64,000 bases of DNA from Isoetes taiwanensis (lineage: Eukaryota; Streptophyta; Lycopodiopsida; Isoetales; Isoetaceae), in assembly GCA_021234155.1 (NCBI GenBank), contig JAJEKV010000025.1, forward strand, positions 15,716,036-15,780,035. Reading direction: 5' to 3'. Below, piece by piece: positions 34,401-43,729 of the stretch. A model generated the notes under the pieces. It made no database searches. It was not told the origin of the DNA and worked only from the letters and a program-made list of their open reading frames with translations. The position numbers and the translations under genes are program-made. Position 1 is the stretch's first letter, and each line of letters starts with the position of its first letter.

Positions 34401-35058
34401 TTCAAGACAATTCACATTTCACCATCAGTATTGGATGGGTCTTTACTACGAGGAGCTAGGGAAGATTTGTTCCTAAGAGTTATGAGGACTTTTTGGCCAT
34501 GCACCCGGCAAGAAGGAGTTCACTTCAGTAATGGTTGCATTACCCGCGATAATTGCAAGCATCGGCTCCTCCATACGTGGGACCATTGAAGGATAAACCC
34601 ATACGAATTCAATCCATTTCAAGGGCGTGAAGAAAGGTATGTTCATTATATGCGTCCATTATGACGTGTTGTGTCCCATGGGTAGGGTATGCCACGGAGG
34701 AGCCAAATGGATGATAAGAAGGAGAACTTTGAGACAAGATGCAGTCACTTGGTGGGAGCCTGTCCCGTAAAAGGAACCAAGTGTACCCGGCCAATTATAT
34801 AAACCGTTGGAAGAAAAGATGAGGCCAACCACTGCTAGTGATCGCATTGAGTTGGAGACAATCGACTTTGCTTGGTCTCCATCGAGCAGGAAGAAGCTCC
34901 CCAACACTATCAAGATTCCAAAGGTTCGCTCTTGAAGCATATTACGACCCTCGCCTGGTGATGCTTGTTAGTGTGGGAAAATTGTTATTGAAGCAGGTCT
35001 CCAAAAAATGGTCCATAAATTCAGGTTTTGTACAAAAATAATGAAATTGTGCTTTCAA

Positions 35059-35545
35059 GCTGCCATCCTTCTTCTTCACAAAAAGGATGGGTGCCCCAAA
35101 TGGTGAGACGCTAGGCCTAATGAACCCTAGGTCAAGCAACTCCTGCAATTGCTTCTTCAACTTCGGCTAGCTCTTGCGTTAAGTCATCCTATCACGGTGC
35201 TTTGCTCGTCGGTTTTTCAGACAGTTCGAGTGCTATCTCACACTCGACTCCCCTGTAAAGAGGAAGCTGCTTGATCTCATCTGGGAAGAGATCATGGAAC
35301 TCCTTTAGCAACTTAGCTACCTGCTTTGGTAATTTGCTGAGCACCTTATCTTTCTGGCTTTCTTCTGACTCGGGCTCTTCGATCTGAAGCTTGAAGATAA
35401 AGGCTATCTGCTCGCTCTTTATGCACTTGAGCAGCCGCTTACTAGACATACATTGTATGATAGGAACAACTTCCTTACCTGCAATTTCTATGATCTTGCC
35501 GGTCTTGCTCAGCTGTTCTTGGGCATCTAGCTGCATACACAAGTA
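35059..35545 (-). pseudogene. Gypsy pol: pre-RT and start of reverse transcriptase
   Basis: The minus-strand frame from about 35542 reads QLDAQEQLSKTGKIIEIAGK, then LLKEFHDLFPDEIKQLP and VECEIALEL. After a frameshift it continues as [20 protein letters not shown] and [14 protein letters not shown]. These are the standard fingers of a chromovirus-type RT. The frame is cut at 35055 by the 11.3-kb element and resumes at 23747. Confidence 0.85.
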
Positions 35546-36480
35546 GATCGTAGCCTTATGGTTAGCTTTGTTTGTTTTATTGCATTGTATGTGTTTGCTG
35601 ATATAGTTGTGGAAGCAAAATACATCAACAAAATATTTAGAATGCCAAACAAAATGTATTTATATATAGGAGTGGTTTAGGGTTGATGCGGCGTGTTTCA
35701 TAGGAGCCACGTTGATCTGTAAGAACCCTAAAATGCATTTTCCCTTTGCCTATAGAATTAGGTATACGGAAATATAAATTACAATGTTGACCCTTCATCA
35801 TTAAAATTCTATCATTTAAGTGCCACACGTATTATACCTTTCCTCACATGGAGAAAGGCAGAGCTGGATTACCTTTTCCCGCTGCACAAATGTGTCAGAT
35901 GCATTATCTCAAAGCGGTATCAAATCAATAAGGTATATGCTAGATAAAGCATTAACATAAAGGCTAGATTGCTATTTAGATAACCCTTTATCTTGTAAAT
36001 TACCAAATTCCATGGTTACGTACCCATAACCCTTATAGTTAATAAGCTTTTGTAACCTTAAGTGGTTATCTTTAACATTAAAAAACTTTGACCATCATGA
36101 CTTTTAATATATTCAGTTAGAATATAGTAGTCCTTGGGCCCTCAACAAGTGGTGCTAAATACTGAAGGATGAGTCACCTGCCTAGATATGCATCCATATG
36201 GCAATATTAACTTATGCTAAAGGATCTGAAAATATTTTGTTACTCTCATTTATCAGGATATAACCATGGAGTCCTAGTAATTGCCACGTTAACATATATG
36301 TTACCATATAGATGGTCCCCTAAGGTGTTATCCATAGTATTTTAGGGGATTCCTTTCACTCTTATGCTATTAACTGTAAGATATTCCCTTACTGCTAAGT
36401 CAACAGATATTCAACAATTAAAGCCTACCCAACCTCTTGGATATATGTATATGTATATATAGATATATATAGAAAACTTA
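35546..36480. other. AT-rich stretch, no gene
   Basis: AT-rich sequence with a (TATATG)n-like patch at 36440-36475. It separates the pre-RT region from the rest of the gypsy interior and could itself be a small insertion, but I found no terminal repeats. Confidence 0.45.
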
Positions 36481-36499
36481 GTTACAATGCTTCCGAAAT

Positions 36500-37420
36500 C
36501 AAGCATCTAACTATTCTTGGAATCGCCGGCGGGATGGGTTATCCTCAAGGAACTTCTTAACCTGGGTCGTTCCTACCGAGCGTCCCAAGTTCCTGAGGAT
36601 GTTCGTTGGTGTTCCGCCCTGCCAGGCTGTCACCAAGTCTTCCACTCTGCCGGTCGGATCACGTAGGCCGTCGTCCTTTGCCCCATTAACTCGTCTTCCG
36701 GTAGGGTACCGCTTTACAAGATATCGGTGGCCACCATTCTCTTGACTAGGATGACATGGTCAACTGTTGGAATGTCGAGCATGCCTACAAAAGCCCGAGG
36801 TGCGATGAGCATGAATACTCCTTCTTCGCCCTTGGGCTGAATTTGGGTGGATGACCGCTATTCCCCGGCCCTCCAATCAAGGAAGGTAATACCTTAGGGA
36901 CTTGTCCCTGCCCGTTCTTGTTGATTCTTCGGCCGGGTCGGGGCACTAGCTCTATGCCTTCCCGCGATATTCATCCCGTGCACCTCCGTCGGTCTCGTAC
37001 TTCCTTATTGTTGATCTTGAGCACTGCCGGGTTGATCTACGCCTCTTCTCACGGACACCCATGGAAGCTGGTGTGCGAAGAACTTCGACATCATCTTGCT
37101 ATATGCTGAATATCCGGGTCGACTCCGGTGTAGGTGTCGGCTTCTTACGTTGATTGGGGAAGTGGGAAGCTTCCGATCGATAAACTCATCCGGTCGGTTG
37201 TTGCCGCGAGGTGCGGCAACTCATCGCCTTTATACTCCCCGGCTGCGCATTGGGGAGGTTGGATGTCACTTTCGAGGGCAAATACTCGGCCGTTGATGAT
37301 GATGGGGGCTAGGCTTGTGATACGGCGGCGGGGAACAATCCACAGGGTATCGAGGTCTGGTCAAAAGGATTTGGATCTCACCCTTCCTTTTGCCGCTCCT
37401 AGTCCGGGTTGAACTTCGGC
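36500..37420 (-). other. Gypsy interior, coding-like but unrecognised
   Basis: Minus-strand pieces such as EGVFMLIAPRAFVGMLDIPT (about 36810-36750), TNILRNLGRSVGTTQVKKFL (about 36610-36550) and INGRVFALESDIQPPQCAAG (about 37280-37220) look protein-derived. By position they should contain gag or protease, but I cannot see a CCHC knuckle or a D[ST]G protease motif. Confidence 0.35.
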
Positions 37421-37844
37421 GTAGTCTTCATCGTCCCGTGATCGAGCTCTTCATCTTCGGCTCTTCCTTCTTGCTCCGCTTTGATATTGCAAGAGGAGCT
37501 GACCTTCTTTGAAGAGGCTAAGGGTCTACATCCATGGCCGGATGGATGGTTCCCGATTGGGTTCTCAAGGGTGAGAGAAAAGATGGCTATGGCAAATGTA
37601 TAGGAGAAATATTTCGCCCTATTAACCATCATGACCATGTAATCGCAACCTAGCAGCTTTGTTGTTCGTGTACTTGGCAATGTTAGGGACATAAGCCCAA
37701 GGTTGCTTGGAGGATTGCTTAGGAACAAAATATCTTGTACAAGGGGAAGGCTATTAAGGATGGTCCTACCTAGCTTGGAACTTCGATCATGACTTCCATA
37801 TAGGATGGGGTTGCCGCAAGGTGGCTTGGATGCGGGGGAATAAA

Positions 37845-38365
37845 TTACTAATCGCGATCGATCCGCGACAGATCTAAGATTCTAGAATAGAGGCGAGCAT
37901 GCATGTCTTGCATGCATGCATCGCGGCGCATGCCCTTTACGGCTAGGGTTTCGCTATTTTAGGGGCGTGGTTCTGCATCTTCGCCTCATCGGTGGCTTCC
38001 TCTTCTCTCGCCATTACCTTATTCTCTTTTGATTTGTTTCCGGGCGGGGAGGGCTTCTTCCTCGCCTTGGTTTGGCCTAAGTTGGCGTTTCTTTCTTGTC
38101 CCTTTTCTTTGGCCTTTGTCCCCGGACCTTTCGCCCTCGATCCTAGTTTGGAAGGAAGTTCTGCGGTATTGGTGGTTTGTTGGTTCATGCGAGCCCTATT
38201 CTAGAATCGCATCGATCCGCGACGGAATCGGCATTCTAGAATAGGGCGTAGCATGTTCTTGCATGCATGTTGCCCTTTACGCTAGGGTTTCGCTATTTTT
38301 TAGCGTGGTTATCTTCGCCTCATCGGCGCTTCCTCTTCTCTCAGTGCATCCTTATTCTCTTTGAA
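37845..38365. repeat. Degenerate tandem duplication of about 350 bp
   Basis: The block ATCCGCGACA...ATTCTAGAATAG...CATGCATG...CCCTTTACGG(CTAGGGTTTCGCTATTTT)...CTTCGCCTCATCGG...CTTCCTCTTCTCTC at 37860-38030 is repeated at 38213-38365. A further partial copy (GGTTTGTTGGTTCATGCGAG, then CCCTATTCTAGAATCGCAT) appears at 38820-38860. On the minus strand a Lys/Glu-rich frame (38188-37943, containing KAKEKGQERNANLGQTKARK) spans the unit; no family is recognised. Confidence 0.65.
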
Positions 38366-38867
38366 CCCACCCTCCCCCCCCTTCTTTGTTTATTGTATTG
38401 TGCATAAATTTTTTGTTTATCATGTTCTTCTTCCACCGTGATGCTATCCTCTGGTATGTTTGTGTTGTCTCGTTTGTTGTGTTGGTGATGTGCAGGTTCA
38501 GGTTGGCGAGTGGCATCTGTTTCGACTTCTCCATGCGGGGGTTTTTGGGAGCGATTTTTATGCCTTCCGTTTGTCTAAGCCCTTTGCGTCGGCTTATCAC
38601 TAGGGTTTTTTCTCGAAAACCGAAAGGGTGGGTTTTTTAATCCCTGATAAGCTTTCGTGGTACATCACCCACTCATCTATTAGCATTGTATTTTTTGGGG
38701 TCCAAATGATATAATTGGATTTCCCCTTTATTTTTTGTGGATAGTTCGCATGTGTGCGGCTATCCACTGTCCACCATTGTAGAAAATCTGCTGAGATGAA
38801 TGAGAAGCCTATCTATAGGCGGTTTGTTGGTTCATGCGAGCCCTATTCTAGAATCGCATATTTCTTA

Positions 38868-39422
38868 TTAGCCAGAATGACTTTAGCTAAACTTGCTCGA
38901 TATTAATCCCAAAACTTTCTGTGGTTTAGCTAAACTCTACACATTTTTCCTCTTATACTTTCTAGCATTTAGCTAAACTAACCCAAACATGGTGTGGCCA
39001 ACAAAAAATATTAAGCCAAATTACTATACCTTTTCCAATATATTCCATTTATTTTGGTCATTTTCTTTGTGAAAACATTCTAAAATAATGCTAACTAACA
39101 AAGTCTAGGACTCAAATTAATTCATACTGCTAGAAACTAAACTATTGATCATATATTTCATGTAAACTAGAATGATATTAGCTAAACTAGCCCGAAATTC
39201 ATTCTAAAAGTTTCTATGGTTTAGTTAAACAATACAAAATTTCATTCTCCTACTTTCTAGCATTTGGCTAAAGAGCTCCAAGATTGGTGCAGTCCCGAAA
39301 AAAGTTAAGCTAAAATTATTATTTTTTTTCCAATTTTTTCCATTTACTTTAGCCAAATTTGTTTGAAAATGTGCTAAAAAATCGCCAAATAGCTAAGTTT
39401 AGCCCTTAAATTATTCCATGCT
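38868..39422. repeat. Two tandem copies of a 250-300-bp AT-rich repeat
   Basis: AGAATGA..TTAGCTAAACT...TTTCT(G/A)TGGTTTAG...CTACTTTCTAGCATTTGGCT-like sequence at 38873-39170 recurs at 39173-39422, ending each time in a CTTAAATTAATTCAT-type tail. TAGCTAAAC occurs many times. The second copy ends within the 3' part of the small ORF at 39526-39374. Confidence 0.65.
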
Positions 39423-39526
39423 TGGATGTCTATCTCCTTCTGGAAAACTTGAAAAATGGCATTGATATCAGCCTCAGCCACATAAGCACTGGCGCTGTAC
39501 CAGCGCCTGAAATCTATAGTTGCCAT
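39374..39526 (-). CDS. Small ORF 2 behind a hairpin/TATA cassette
   Basis: ATG at 39526 opens a 50-codon frame, MATIDFRRWYSASAYVAEAD and then INAIFQVFQKEIDIQAWNN, ending at TAG 39374. It lies 114 bp downstream of a TATA box (39649-39640) and two 67-bp hairpins. The start context is CCAATGGC, good for a plant. The C-terminus runs into an AT-rich tandem repeat, so the protein may be truncated. I recognise no family. Confidence 0.5.
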   Translation of the reverse strand: MATIDFRRWYSASAYVAEADINAIFQVFQKEIDIQAWNNLRAKLSYLAIF

Positions 39527-39639
39527 TGGTCTCGACTGATTGAGACTAGCAAACAGCTCTTGAAGCCCCTAAGGGGTTTGGAAAATTGCCTAAAAGCTGG
39601 GAGCAAAACTGTAAGATGCTAACTGAGATATGGGGGGCC

Positions 39640-39649
39640 TATTTATAGG
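39640..39649 (-). promoter_or_regulatory. TATA box before ORF 2
   Basis: CTATAAATAG on the minus strand, followed by GGCC and a C-rich patch, lies 114 bp before the ATG at 39526. The same decamer occurs before the CENH3-like ORF at nearly the same distance. Confidence 0.65.
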
Positions 39650-39841
39650 AAAAAGGGAAAAACCCTAATTTTTGGAAAACTTGAAAAATTTTTGGGTTTG
39701 GCAAATCTCACCTATTTTGAGGTCAAAATGAGGATTTGAAGGCTAATTTGAGGGTCTGAGCATGAATAAGATTACCTAATGAACCTACTGCAACAAATTT
39801 GAGGTCAATTGGAGGTAGCATGAAAGAGATAATGCTGAAAA

Positions 39842-39908
39842 TACTCACGGTGTGCGCTAGGAGGCTGACCTAAAATTTAGCTCGAGGTCCTGGCGCATAC
39901 CGTGAGTA
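39842..39908. repeat. 67-bp foldback hairpin, type A, copy 1
   Basis: It starts TACTCACGGTGTGCGC and ends GCGCATACCGTGAGTA, a 16-base stem with a single G:U-type position when read as RNA. The centre contains CTAAAATTTAG. It shares its middle (TAGGAGGCTGACC, CTCGAGGTCCTGG) with the copy at 41723. Confidence 0.85.
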
Positions 39909-40044
39909 AGTTGGCCCTATTTGGTCAAAACTTATCTAAACAGGATGAACTAAGGGTCAAAACATGATGCTCTCACCGAGATATGCAGGATTGAACCCTT
40001 ACTTGGCCAGTTTGGAGATGGTTAGGACCCTTTTTGATGCAAAA

Positions 40045-40111
40045 TACTCACGGTGTGCGCCTGGGGCCTAACCTAAATTTTAGGTCGATGCTCTGGCGCA
40101 TACCGTGAGTA
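40045..40111. repeat. 67-bp foldback hairpin, type B, copy 1
   Basis: It has the same stem (TACTCACGGTGTGCGC / GCGCATACCGTGAGTA), but its middle, CTGGGGCCTAACCTAAATTT and GGTCGATGCTCTG, is shared with the copy at 41922 rather than with its neighbour at 39842. Confidence 0.85.
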
Positions 40112-40254
40112 ACTTCTCACTCTGTGACTATATGATGTCCCTTTTAACTAAAACAAAAAGCAAATACTGCTAATTTAACCTGATTAACAACATTTATGCA
40201 CTTGGAATTTACTCTACAAAAAAATTTATTTCCAAAATTTATTATTTACAAAAT

Positions 40255-41503
40255 TTAGCGTTCTCCTTTAATAGAACTTGCCAAGTGTATGTCCTTGGTC
40301 ATCAATGTTACTCTCTTGGCGTGCAAAGTGCGCCCTCCAAGTCTTCAAAATGTCGCACCGGTTATTTTCTGGCTGCTTCTTGTAAAAGCTAGCGACATTT
40401 ACTTTTTTGGACTCTCATGCTCATGTCGAACTCTTGTACGACCTCCTTGACGAGTCCGGCGAATGGTGCTTGGGGGATGAGAAGGTCGTAACTTCTCTGA
40501 AAATGCCGGATCTCTCGGACTGCTTGCGACAGTCTTGATCCGGACTTCCTTGCTACTGGTTTCTTTGGCGGAATGGGTTTCTCTGGAGGTGGCTTGAGGG
40601 TCTTCTTCTTTGATGGCCGTCCTCCTTCGACATAAGTTACCTTATTGGCCTGGTAGTAGGAGTTGTAGACCTCCCACTTCTTCATATATTCCTTGTAGGC
40701 CTTCAATTTCTTCTGGTAGACCCTGCGATGATCTACCACCACGTCTGACTCCGGGGCAGGGTCGAGATTGGCTTCTTTGGATCTTTGTCCTTCTCCCGTT
40801 AGGTGGGGTGGGAGTACGTACCTGACCATCCTCCTCGGTCGCCGGGTTTTGAGGAGCTCCCTACTTCTTGGTCTCCTGCAGGGAAGGCGGGTAATCTTCG
40901 TCATCGAGTCGTCGGGAGGATGGGGGCTGAATGCAGTTCTTGTTCCTTGATGGCGATCTTGGTCATTGGGGTCTTCTTAAGTTTCCTCTTGGGCTCCTCC
41001 TTGCCCTTCCCCTTGAGTTTCTTCTTCTCCTCCGCCTCCTGTTCTTCTCGTTTTCTTTTCTTCTCACGGCCTTTCTCCTCTTCTTGCGTTGTGACTTAAC
41101 CTCACATTTGGATCCGAGGCTTGAGTTCTTCTTCGAGAATTAGGCTTGGGAGTTGACTCCTTACGCTCCTCCTGCTCCTTGGCGGCCCGCTCCCCTCACG
41201 CCCTCTCTTGTTCTTGTATTTCCTGTTCAATTTGCTGCGTTATACTCTCGGGTTTCTTAGTCCTATTGAACCCTCGGTCAATGTATGCTTCTTAGGTCTA
41301 AGTGCTTGGTTGATGATGTCGACCAGCTTCGTCTGTGATCACTTGCCTCGACCCTCTTCCCGTGACTCGACGGAAGTACTTTCCTGGCTGGTGGAAGGGT
41401 CTCCTCTATGGAAAGCTCGGGTATCTGCTGAATCCTCCTCTATCTTGGGCTCTGGGCTGTTCGCTGAGTCGATATTTATGCATCTGTTTTGGTGCGGCGC
41501 CAT
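40255..41503 (-). pseudogene. CENH3-like histone H3-fold protein encoded in the gypsy element
   Basis: ATG at 41503 begins MAPHQNRCINIDSANSPEPK and an acidic stretch. A Lys/Glu-rich coiled region follows (41.2-40.95 kb, with frame changes), then an open 171-codon frame from 40904: basic, QKKLKAYKEYMKKWEVYNSY, and a Lys/Pro linker. From about 40550 it matches histone H3: AVREIRHFQRSYDLLI (alpha-N), PQAPFAGLVKEVVQEF (alpha-1), MSMRVQ (loop 1). After an in-frame TAG at 40389: LLQEAARK, stop, PVRHFEDLEGALC (alpha-2). After a +1 shift: LHAKRVTLMTKDIHLASSIK (loop 2, alpha-3) and GER before TAA at 40255. REIRHFQ, LLIP.APF, LVKEV and RVTLM are typical of plant CENH3 rather than canonical H3. CENH3 replaces H3 in centromeric nucleosomes. 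Two stops and several indels mean this copy is not functional as written. Confidence 0.8.
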
Positions 41504-41610
41504 GTTTTGCTTCAAGTCGATCGAGCTCTGAAAGCCTAAAAATGCATACCTCAAAGTCACGGGGAGCTAACTTCTAAGCGAGAAAGTCTACAAATGAGAA
41601 GGGTTTGGGT

Positions 41611-41620
41611 CTATTTATAG
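41611..41620 (-). promoter_or_regulatory. TATA box before the CENH3-like ORF
   Basis: CTATAAATAG on the minus strand, followed by ACCCAAACCC, lies 108 bp upstream of the ATG at 41503 and about 100 bp after the hairpin pair. It is a core promoter internal to the retroelement, separate from the LTR. Confidence 0.65.
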
Positions 41621-41722
41621 CTTGGGCAAATTTTAGGTCAAATTCTAAGTTGCTCATTTTCATGAGTCAAGACACATATTAACTTAAAATATGTACTTAC
41701 TTTAGAGTTTTCTAAGTAAAAT

Positions 41723-41789
41723 TACTCATGGTGTGCGCTAGAGGGCTGATCTAAATTTTAGATCGAGGCGCTGGCGCATACCATGAGCA
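41723..41789. repeat. 67-bp foldback hairpin, type A, copy 2
   Basis: TACTCATGGTGTGCGC pairs with GCGCATACCATGAGCA. The stem has compensating changes relative to copy 1 (CACGG/CCGTG became CATGG/CCATG), so pairing is retained. Confidence 0.85.
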
Positions 41790-41921
41790 TTTTTGCATTT
41801 TTGACTAAAAATATATAACGTCTAGACATATTCCTAGGGGTGTGATATACAATTCTAGCTAAACCTTACCTTAAAATTCGATTTAGCATCTGATCTTGTT
41901 CAAATTCATCAAGTGGCAAGT

Positions 41922-41988
41922 TACTCATGATGTGCGCCTGGGGCATGACCTAAAATTTAGGTCGATGCTCTGGCGCATACCGTGAGTA
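41922..41988. repeat. 67-bp foldback hairpin, type B, copy 2
   Basis: TACTCATGATGTGCGC pairs with GCGCATACCGTGAGTA. The centre, CTGGGGCATGACCTAAAATT and GGTCGATGCTCTG, matches the type B copy at 40045. It is 133 bp from the type A copy, as the other pair is (136 bp). Confidence 0.85.
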
Positions 41989-42180
41989 ATTTCCACACTT
42001 TGATCAAGATTTAGTTCAACTTTGTAGTTTTCCTTGTTTTTCAATTGTTCTAACTGTTACTAGCTTAGCATCTGCTACAAAAAATGAGAAAAAAAAATTT
42101 CCCACTTTTTCGAGGTTTGAGAATCCCACTAAGTTAGTACTACTGGGAGTATGGCCAGTGCTTTGCTCTTGGTCTCCAAG

Positions 42181-42198
42181 AACATTGCTATGATACCA
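42181..42198 (-). other. Primer-binding site (initiator tRNA-Met type)
   Basis: Read on the minus strand, TGGTATCATAGCAATGTT lies one base inside the 5' LTR end (...GACGTCACA). It matches the usual plant PBS beginning TGGTATCAGAGC at nearly all positions, which fixes the element's orientation. Confidence 0.85.
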
Positions 42199-42199
42199 C

Positions 42200-43729
42200 T
42201 GTGACGTCCCCTACTCATATACGGTGCACTCACCGTATACAAACAGGAGTTCATCCCCCATACCAGCTCCATGCTGATACAAGGCCCTCCACGTATCACT
42301 GCAACCTTGACGAGTTCCAGTGGGAAGAATGAAGGGGTCATTTTACCCTGTCTCCCTCAGGGCCTACCTAGCTGTGGAAGCATAACATACATGTAAGTAT
42401 ACATACATCAACATCATATGACCATCACGAAGGATGGCTCACCACATATCTGCATAGACAGAGATCAGTACATCACATATGGAGATCCTACCCAAGGCTT
42501 AGACTCAAGGGGGATGACTGACGACTTGGGCCTCCAGAAGTCATTGCAGACAGAATTCATGGCAATTGGATTTGGCTGGCATAAGAACATGGCTTAGGGA
42601 AGTCCACTCCATCCGCCCCTCCTGTGCACACTTTGTAGAGTAGGTTGAAAAGTCTTGGGACCTAACTGTAGCCCGCCGGATGCATAGCCAAAGGGGCTAC
42701 TCATGGGTTGCATCTCCCCAGTTCCGATGGGGCAGGTAGGGATTGCTCCCACTAGAGGCTGGCATGCTGATTCAAGGTGACTAGAGGGCCACTGCCTGTA
42801 CTCGACTGAACTCCATGGATGGTGTCCACCACCCCAAGAGTGTCGAACCCATGCAAAGCCCGCACGCTAAAGGGCGTAGCATTAGGTCTAGTGCAATCAG
42901 TAGTCCCCCGATAGGCTTTACTACCGAGGGGCGTGATCATGAGCCGGACATGAACCTCCTTGTAAGCCGGTCGGCCCCTCCACCCACAACCCGTGTGTGG
43001 CTCTTGTATACTGAGCCTAATTTAATAGTGCATTAAAGAGGACTAGCTAGGAGCATCAATTACTAGGCTTTTAGGGCCTCTACCCCCTTCCCAATACAAT
43101 GAGTCCACGAGATCATCATCACATATATATCATAGAAGAACTAAAGAACAAGATTTAATCTAAATCACAGAAGTTAGGTTCTTTAGTTATGGCTTGATAT
43201 CTAGAGGTCTAGATGGCTGCTATGGGCAATTCAATAGGCTAAACCTACTTACTCTATGTCCGGGAGGCAGATTAGCCTATTGAATTGGCAAAATACCCAT
43301 CCCCCTCGCTTGCTCCTCCCGCCTCAACGTCCATGTTGTTGAACCGCTTGAAGATGAAGCCGAAAGGGGAAGCTGATGAGCTGGGCTACTCGATAGACTC
43401 TTAAGTCGAGATTGGCTCTTGGAGCAAGCGAAACGGAGCTCTAGAAGGTTGTGGACGGAATTGGAAAGTTAGGGTTTGGATACCTTAAATAGGCTATCGG
43501 GCTAGGGGCTAGGGTTTCCAATGACCTTTGAGATGCCCACTTATTATTTAAGTGGCCTAAAGTGCACATGAATAAATGTGCACACACTTGCAAAGTTGCC
43601 CCCCTAGGGGCGCTACTTGCTTAGCTACACACGCCGGCGCATTAACGCCGACGGGATGGCGGTAATGCGATGACGATGCAAGATGATATCGCCCCGGGAC
43701 CGTGATAATCGCGGCTTTGGAATGTTACA
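42200..43729 (-). repeat. 5' LTR of the giant gypsy element
   Basis: It is the partner of 14334-15818. On the minus strand it begins TGTAACATTCC (the partner reads TGTGACGTTCC) and ends GGGGACGTCACA next to the PBS. The two copies are recognisably colinear from end to end, with many small indels, implying an old insertion. Confidence 0.9.

Larger units (their letters stand above)
23752..35054. mobile_element. 11.3-kb TIR DNA transposon nested in gypsy RT, 4-bp TSD
   Basis: The tips are AAGCACTGTTTCATTATTTA (23752) and, read from the other side, AAGCACAATTTCATTATTTT (35054). TCAA flanks both ends (23748-23751 and 35055-35058). Removing the insert and one TCAA joins the two halves of the gypsy RT exactly in frame. 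The interior has coding remnants on both strands and a dispersed palindromic motif. I cannot place it in a superfamily: a 4-bp TSD and tips beginning AAGCAC do not match CACTA, hAT, Mutator or Harbinger. Confidence 0.82.
14334..43729 (-). mobile_element. Giant nested Ty3/gypsy LTR retrotransposon
   Basis: Direct repeats of 1.5 kb (14334-15818 and 42200-43729) are the LTRs. Orientation is minus: the PBS at 42198-42181 abuts the right LTR and a polypurine tract (AAGGTGGGGAGAA) abuts the left. The internal region reads CENH3-like ORF, small ORF, pre-RT and RT, RNase H, integrase and a terminal chromodomain-like tail, the Ty3/gypsy order. Two later insertions enlarge it: an 11.3-kb TIR element in RT and a LINE before the polypurine tract. 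Without these it would be about 13.5 kb. The flanking five bases (ATTCC and GCTCC) match at only three positions, so the TSD has eroded or the ends are off by a few bases. Confidence 0.8.

Noticed and set aside
40255..40550. Reading the histone-like domain as a canonical host H3 gene
   Set aside because: Canonical plant H3 is nearly invariant. This differs at many core sites, has a long fused N-terminal region, and lies between the PBS and pol of an LTR element.
40610..41577. Plus-strand frames opposite the CENH3-like ORF
   Set aside because: They are Leu/Ser/Phe-rich antisense shadows of the Lys/Glu-rich coding strand.
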